Of a DNA stretch of 37,151 bases, positions 32,425 to 37,151 are shown piece after piece. A program made the translations under genes and the position numbers. The stretch lies in assembly GCA_020628475.1 (NCBI GenBank), contig JAHDFB010000031.1, positions 1 through 37,151 on the forward strand. The letters are read 5' to 3'. How positions within the stretch are numbered: position 1 is the first letter of the stretch; each line of letters starts with the position of its first letter. Origin of the DNA: Saprospiraceae bacterium. GTDB lineage: Bacteria > Bacteroidota > Bacteroidia > Chitinophagales > Saprospiraceae. The notes under the pieces are model-generated. The model searched no databases. It saw only the letters and a list, made by a program, of their open reading frames with translations, and was not told the DNA's origin.

Positions 32425-34380
32425 ATGTCTTTTGATCTCAGTATCATCATAGTAAATTACAATGTAAGACATTTTTTACAACAAACATTGGAATCCGTAG
32501 AACGTGCGAAGCAGCATCTACGAACAGAGGTTTGGGTGGTAGACAACAATTCTGCAGATCACTCCGTAGAAATGGTTCGACGTTCCTTTCCCAATGTTCA
32601 TGTAATAGCCAATAAGGATAACCCAGGCTTTTCAAAGGCAAACAATCAAGCCATTGAAAAGGCAAATGGAAAATACATTTTATTACTGAACCCGGATACT
32701 GTATTACAGGAAGACACCCTGACTACATGTTTTCAATTTATGGAAGAACATCCGGAAGCCGGAGCAGTGGGAGCCAAAATGTTGGACGGCAGTGGACAAT
32801 TCCTTCCAGAATCCAAACGTGGATTCCCTTCACCTTGGGTCTCTTTTTGCAAAGCCACAGGACTTTCGGTTCTATTCCCTAACAGCAAACGATTCAATCA
32901 ATATCATTTAGGATATCTGGATGAAAATAAAACTCATGAAATTGATGTGCTATGCGGTGCCTTCATGTTTATGCGTAAAGAGGCCTTGGATCAGGTTGGA
33001 CATCTCGATGAAACCTTTTTCATGTACGGTGAAGACATTGATCTCAGTTATCGAATTAAAAAAGGTGGTTTCAAAATATATTACCTCCCAAGTACTCAAC
33101 TCATTCACTTTAAAGGAGAATCTACTAAAAAAGCAAGCTTAAACTATGTCAAGGTATTTTATCAAGCCATGATCATTTTCGCTAAAAAACATTTTGCAGG
33201 TAAGGGAGCAGGATTTTTAGTGGCATTGCTCAACATCGCTATCATTGGACGAGCGACGCTCAGTTTGTTCAAACGGTTTATGCAACAATTATTTCCGCAA
33301 ATTCTAGATTATGTATTCATTCTCTTTGGAATTGTACTAAGTAAAGAACTTTGGGAGCAATACTACTTCAATGATCCTGATTATTTCCACCCCAGAATAT
33401 TCATTAATTTAGGATTCTACGCGCTTGTCTATGTGATTTCTTTATGGACGCATGGCGCTTATCGAGCACAGTATAAAATCGGTCAAATCATACGAGCAAT
33501 AGGGGTTGCAGTACTCATTCTATTAGCCATCTACGCCTTGGTCAATATCGAATACCGTTTTTCTAGAGCATTACTACTCCTTTCAAGTATTTGGGCACTC
33601 GTTGCAGCATTCACCAGCCGCCTATTACGCCAATACGTCAGCTATAAAGACTTTAGAATCGGGCAAAATATCAAAAAGAGAATTTTTATTGTTGGAGGAA
33701 AGGAAGAAGCCAATCATGTGGAGGAACTCCTCAAGAAGTCCCTTTCAGAACACGAAATAATAGGCATCATTGCACCTCAACAATTTTTCGATCCTTCTTT
33801 TCATTTGACCGAATGGAAAAATATCGAAGCCTTAGTAGAATTGGAAAAAGTCAATGAAATTATCTTTTGTATAAAAGATTTAGAATGGACAGATGTAATC
33901 CATTTGATGAATACCATCGGTCAAGATATAGAATATAAGATGGTCGGCGATGATAAAATGAGTGTCCTTGGCAGTAAATCGAAAAATACCAGCGGTGAAT
34001 TATACACCATTCATTTTCAATTTTCTATCGCAAACAGACAAGAAGTTATTAAAAAACGGGCTCTAGACATTCTACTATCTACTTTATTCATATTAACAAG
34101 CTTTATTTTATTTTGGGCGCAAGCCTCAAAAAAACAATACTTTAAGCGACTCTTAGCCGTACTGAGCGGTCAAAAATCTTTCGTATCCTACCATCCGAAA
34201 GATGATCGTCTGGATGAATTACCAACTATTAAACCAGGATTGATCTGGGCGGTAAAGCGAGCGTACACGGACAAAGAAATCATCCATCGAGCAAACTTAC
34301 TCTATGCCAAAAACTACACCGTTTGGAAGGACGTAGAGCTTATTTTCAGAAACATTACTAGATTAGGTAAAGATGATTGA
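32425..34380 (+). CDS. GT2 glycosyltransferase fused to a membrane region and an eroded phosphoglycosyltransferase (WbaP-like) domain
   Basis: This 651-residue protein is a fusion. Residues 1-240 are a GT2 rhamnosyltransferase-like domain: IIIVNYNVRHFL, LLNPDT with N89-P-D91 in the DxD position, and the GED-I-D acidic pair at 202-206. Residues 262-310 and about 325-400 contain membrane helices, followed by a Rossmann-like segment (IFIVGGKEEAN, 420-430), as in the N-terminal part of WbaP-type sugar transferases. Residues 541-648 resemble that family's C-terminal catalytic domain but only at its edges: KRALDILLS, SGQKSFVSYHPKDDRLDELPTIKPG and LLYAKNYTVWKDVELI. The central FRxxRxGxxGxxFxxxKFRSM part with the catalytic Asp-Glu dyad is missing. 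Phosphoglycosyl transfer is therefore unlikely; the GT2 half may still work in surface polysaccharide synthesis. It overlaps the next gene by eight bases. Confidence 0.85.
   Translation: MSFDLSIIIVNYNVRHFLQQTLESVERAKQHLRTEVWVVDNNSADHSVEMVRRSFPNVHVIANKDNPGFSKANNQAIEKANGKYILLLNPDTVLQEDTLTTCFQFMEEHPEAGAVGAKMLDGSGQFLPESKRGFPSPWVSFCKATGLSVLFPNSKRFNQYHLGYLDENKTHEIDVLCGAFMFMRKEALDQVGHLDETFFMYGEDIDLSYRIKKGGFKIYYLPSTQLIHFKGESTKKASLNYVKVFYQAMIIFAKKHFAGKGAGFLVALLNIAIIGRATLSLFKRFMQQLFPQILDYVFILFGIVLSKELWEQYYFNDPDYFHPRIFINLGFYALVYVISLWTHGAYRAQYKIGQIIRAIGVAVLILLAIYALVNIEYRFSRALLLLSSIWALVAAFTSRLLRQYVSYKDFRIGQNIKKRIFIVGGKEEANHVEELLKKSLSEHEIIGIIAPQQFFDPSFHLTEWKNIEALVELEKVNEIIFCIKDLEWTDVIHLMNTIGQDIEYKMVGDDKMSVLGSKSKNTSGELYTIHFQFSIANRQEVIKKRALDILLSTLFILTSFILFWAQASKKQYFKRLLAVLSGQKSFVSYHPKDDRLDELPTIKPGLIWAVKRAYTDKEIIHRANLLYAKNYTVWKDVELIFRNITRLGKDD
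34109..34126 (+). repeat. Near copy (16/18) of the 18-base word at 25574
   Basis: TATTTTGGGCGCAAGCCT differs at two positions from the minus-strand form TATTTTGGGCGTAAGCCC. It encodes LFWAQA (residues 562-567) at the point where the phosphoglycosyltransferase domain loses its catalytic segment. Chance similarity cannot be excluded. Confidence 0.4.
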
Positions 34381-35554
34381 TATTATACAATCTAAAGCAA
34401 ATGCATATTTTGAAGAAATCGTCCAAATTAGGAGACATCTTCACCAGTATCCAGAACTTTCTTTTCAAGAAACTAAAACAAGTGCGTATATCCGCGATAT
34501 ATTAAAAAACTGGAATGTGGACTTTCAATTCCCCATAGCAGATAATGGTATTATAGCCCACCTAAAAGGAACAAATCCCGGGCCTGTCAGAGCACTTCGA
34601 GCAGATATCGACGCATTACCAATTCAAGAGAAGAATGAAGTTTCTTATAAAAGCAAACATGAGGGAATCATGCATGCTTGTGGACATGATGTTCATACAG
34701 CATCAGCCTTAGGAGCGATTAAAATCCTGCATGAGCTGCGCGATCAATGGACTGGTGAGATTAAGATATTATTTCAGCCAGGTGAAGAGAAACTGCCCGG
34801 AGGTGCCTCGATTATGATTGAAGAAGGTGCGCTAGAAAATCCAGTGCCGACTTACATCTTAGGCCAACATGTTCATCCGCCTTTGGAGGTTGGAAAGGTA
34901 GGCTTTCGCCCAAATATGTATATGGCCTCTGCCGATGAAATCAGGTTAACCATCCACGGTAAAGGTGGACATGCCGCCCTGCCTCAAAATCTAGTCGATC
35001 CAATTTTGGTCAGTTCCAATATTCTGATTCAACTCCAACAAATTATCAGTCGAAAGTCGAATCCGACCATACCTAATGTACTTAGTTTTGGAAAGATCAA
35101 TAGTGATGGAGGAGCAACCAACATCATTCCTAACCGTGTATTTATAGAGGGAACCTTTAGGACCATGGACGAGCAATGGCGTAAAGAAGCTCATCGCTTG
35201 ATCGAACAAGTTTGTCACCGCGTCGCCGAATCTATGGGTGCGACCTGTGATGTGGACATTTTAGTAGGATACCCTTGTTTGCACAATGATGAATCTACCA
35301 CCAATCGATCGATCGAATTAGCAAAAAAATATCTGGGAGAAGACAAGGTTGTGATGCTGCCGATTCGTATGACTTCAGAGGATTTTGCCTTCTATAGTCA
35401 GAAAGTTCCAGCCTGTTTCTATAGATTGGGGACTGGAAATGCTGAAAAAGGCATCCAATCTCCGGTACACACAAACACCTTCGACATTGATGAAAATGCG
35501 CTCAAAATTGGTATGGGACTTATGGCATATTTAGCCATAGCCTTAGATCATTAA
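34373..35554 (+). CDS. M20 family metal-dependent amidohydrolase (hippurate/N-acyl-amino-acid hydrolase type)
   Basis: This 393-residue cytoplasmic enzyme is an M20D peptidase-like amidohydrolase, expected to remove acyl groups from N-acyl amino acids or related amides. Metal-site motifs are all present: RADIDALPIQE (76-86), MHACGHDVH (100-108) with C103 and H105, FQPGEEK with E138/E139, and GQHVHP around 165-169. The dimerisation domain lies at about 180-300 (GKGGHAALPQ, then NIIPNRVFIEGTFRT), and the late MTSEDFAFY supplies the final metal-site histidine region. No signal peptide is visible. The start overlaps the end of the glycosyltransferase fusion (ATGATTGA), and its stop overlaps the convergent selO stop by four bases. 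The natural substrate is unknown. Confidence 0.94.
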   Translation: MIDIIQSKANAYFEEIVQIRRHLHQYPELSFQETKTSAYIRDILKNWNVDFQFPIADNGIIAHLKGTNPGPVRALRADIDALPIQEKNEVSYKSKHEGIMHACGHDVHTASALGAIKILHELRDQWTGEIKILFQPGEEKLPGGASIMIEEGALENPVPTYILGQHVHPPLEVGKVGFRPNMYMASADEIRLTIHGKGGHAALPQNLVDPILVSSNILIQLQQIISRKSNPTIPNVLSFGKINSDGGATNIIPNRVFIEGTFRTMDEQWRKEAHRLIEQVCHRVAESMGATCDVDILVGYPCLHNDESTTNRSIELAKKYLGEDKVVMLPIRMTSEDFAFYSQKVPACFYRLGTGNAEKGIQSPVHTNTFDIDENALKIGMGLMAYLAIALDH

Positions 35555-37137
35555 GAACTACAGGATAACATCGAGCAACCCACCTTGTGTCTTGCCCAAT
35601 CAGGACGCTTGGCATACCACTGCTGAAATTCATCTTGCTCCTCGTATGGATTTTGGAGCATCTTTTCAAACGCTTTGATTAAGCTGTAATCACCTTGATC
35701 TGCTTTATCAATGGCTAACTGATTCATATAATTACGTAAAACGTACTTTGGATTTACGCGGTTCATAGATTTTGCTCGTTGAGTATCTGAGGAAGATTCC
35801 TTTGCTAAAGCGCTTACATATTTTTCAAACCAAGACAGCCAAGCAGACTTGGTTGCTTCTGATAATAACGACGCCTCATAAAAGGCAAATCGAACGATGT
35901 CAAAACATTCCTGAGGCTTCATGTTTTTCTTGATCTGCGCCAATTGCCTGAAGAATATCGTCATATCCGTCTCATGCGCCATCAAATACTTTTCCAACTT
36001 GACTATGATATCAATATCCTCCCTTGTGTCTATCAATCCTATTTTTTCGAACATCATATTATAATATCGACCTTTATACTGATCTTGGAAGGTGGACAAT
36101 ACAACTTCCAGTCCATCAGCACTATTAAATAAAGGATATATGGCATTCGCCAATCGAACTAGATTCCACAAAGCGATGGACGGTTGATAACCAAATCGAT
36201 ATCGCTTATTGCCTGCATCTGTTGTATTTGGCGTCCAATCTATGTTATAATCCTCCAGCCAACCATATGGGCCATAATCAATGGTCAAACCTAGGATAGA
36301 CATATTATCCGTATTCATGACACCATGCACAAAACCAACCCGCTGCCAATGTACGATCATATCCAAAGTGCGTTGACAAACTGCTTTAAAAAATGATAAA
36401 TACAGCGATTCCCCTTCCAATCCTGCCTGTTCCAATGTAGGAAAATGATGTCGAATCGTATAATCAAGTAGTTTCTTTAACTGCACATAATCCTTGCGAG
36501 CAGCAAAAATTTCAAAATTACCGAATCGAAGAAAACTAGGAGCAACGCGACAAACGATGGCTCCTTTTTCGAGCGCCGGATTTCCATCATACAACATATC
36601 ACGAATCACTTGATCTCCAGTCAGCGACAGAGACAAGGCTCTAGTAGTAGGTACTCCAAGATGATACATAGCCTCACTACATAGGTATTCCCGAATGGAT
36701 GAGCGAAGTACGGCTAAGCCATCTGCACCACGTGAATAAGGCGTTTCCCCCGCTCCTTTCAATTGTAAAGTCCACTGCTTATTTTCGTGTTGAAGATCAA
36801 ATAAGTTGATCGCTCTTCCATCACCTAATTGACCAGCCCAATTTCCAAATTGATGACCTCCATAACACATAGAATATGGTTGAGATTGTTCCAAAACCAT
36901 ATTTCCTGTAAGGATGTCTCTCATAGAATCAGAACACATTTCTTCTTCTGAAATGCCTAATAAGCTCGCCACTTGCGGCATAAATGAAATCAAACTAGGA
37001 CTGGTCGTTTTTTTAGGCTGAACAAAAGAAAAACAAGCTTCAAACACTTGTCTCCTCTTGTTCTCTTGCTCCTTATCGGCAGGTAACTCCTGGATAAAAT
37101 GTTGAAAGTTTGGTTTAAAATGTGAAAGTACTTTCAT
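35551..37137 (-). CDS. selO: Protein adenylyltransferase SelO (YdiU)
   Basis: SelO is a pseudokinase-fold enzyme that transfers AMP from ATP to Ser, Thr or Tyr of target proteins, linked to redox stress. The 528-residue protein is full length. Signature stretches are YGGHQFGNWAGQLGDGRA (92-109), LKGAGETPYSRGADG (126-140) with K127, SSIREY with E150, and HGVMNTDN (271-278) followed by DYGP (287-290); D277, N278 and D287 are the expected catalytic and metal-binding residues. The C-terminus ends CSMLSCSS with C526 third from the end, where eukaryotic SelO has selenocysteine; a cysteine is normal in bacteria. Only 14 bases of its upstream region are in the window. It converges on the amidohydrolase gene with a shared TTAA stop. 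Confidence 0.96.
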   Translation of the reverse strand: MKVLSHFKPNFQHFIQELPADKEQENKRRQVFEACFSFVQPKKTTSPSLISFMPQVASLLGISEEEMCSDSMRDILTGNMVLEQSQPYSMCYGGHQFGNWAGQLGDGRAINLFDLQHENKQWTLQLKGAGETPYSRGADGLAVLRSSIREYLCSEAMYHLGVPTTRALSLSLTGDQVIRDMLYDGNPALEKGAIVCRVAPSFLRFGNFEIFAARKDYVQLKKLLDYTIRHHFPTLEQAGLEGESLYLSFFKAVCQRTLDMIVHWQRVGFVHGVMNTDNMSILGLTIDYGPYGWLEDYNIDWTPNTTDAGNKRYRFGYQPSIALWNLVRLANAIYPLFNSADGLEVVLSTFQDQYKGRYYNMMFEKIGLIDTREDIDIIVKLEKYLMAHETDMTIFFRQLAQIKKNMKPQECFDIVRFAFYEASLLSEATKSAWLSWFEKYVSALAKESSSDTQRAKSMNRVNPKYVLRNYMNQLAIDKADQGDYSLIKAFEKMLQNPYEEQDEFQQWYAKRPDWARHKVGCSMLSCSS

Positions 37138-37151
37138 AAAATGATTTCAAG

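Overview
The window reads as the chromosome of a Bacteroidota bacterium, most likely of the Saprospirales or a relative. The evidence is family content, not an alignment: type IX secretion (T9SS) C-terminal sorting domains on two secreted proteins, SprB-type repeats, a choice-of-anchor-B protein, a Porin_10-type outer-membrane protein, a Bacteroidota-style LptE, TAnnTTTG-like promoter boxes and the gene order miaB / sigma-54 activator / lptE / Lys-rich TPR protein / secG / groES / groEL. I found 31 protein genes and no rRNA, tRNA, CRISPR array, transposase or phage gene. No gene-free stretch exceeds 300 bases.

Layout. 1-5912 (+): the 3' end of a gluconate-2-dehydrogenase subunit 3-like gene, its GMC flavoprotein partner, and a large secreted M43 metalloprotease with 11 SprB repeats and a sorting domain, tightly packed and closed by a hairpin terminator. 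5957-7333: a lipoprotein esterase flanked by two inverted copies of a GC-rich REP-like element. 7391-11821: an AlkD-type repair protein, an ArnT/PMT-like membrane glycosyltransferase behind a Tat-type lipoprotein sugar isomerase, a thioredoxin-fold lipoprotein and a double-CBS protein. 12069-19253 (+): the miaB to groEL housekeeping cluster, which includes a sigma-54-type activator; the groES upstream region carries a sigma-54-like -24/-12 element.

19366-25620 (-): four envelope or secreted proteins. They are a protein built of 14 very regular 21-residue DG repeats, a coupled SUMF1/FGE-like secreted protein, a putative porin and a choice-of-anchor-B protein. 25732-28838 (+): RecQ, a two-helix membrane protein and a DinB/DUF1572 protein. 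28854-31635 (-): a secreted unknown, the E2 subunit of a 2-oxoacid dehydrogenase and a DoxX-like membrane protein. 31805-37137: RecR, a GT2 glycosyltransferase fused to an apparently gutted phosphoglycosyltransferase, an M20 amidohydrolase and, convergently, SelO.

The parts most worth a second look are the 21-residue DG-repeat protein with its coupled FGE-like partner, the possible sigma-54 control of groESL from within its own gene cluster, the eroded glycosyltransferase fusion, and the REP-like repeats with their shorter sequence relatives.
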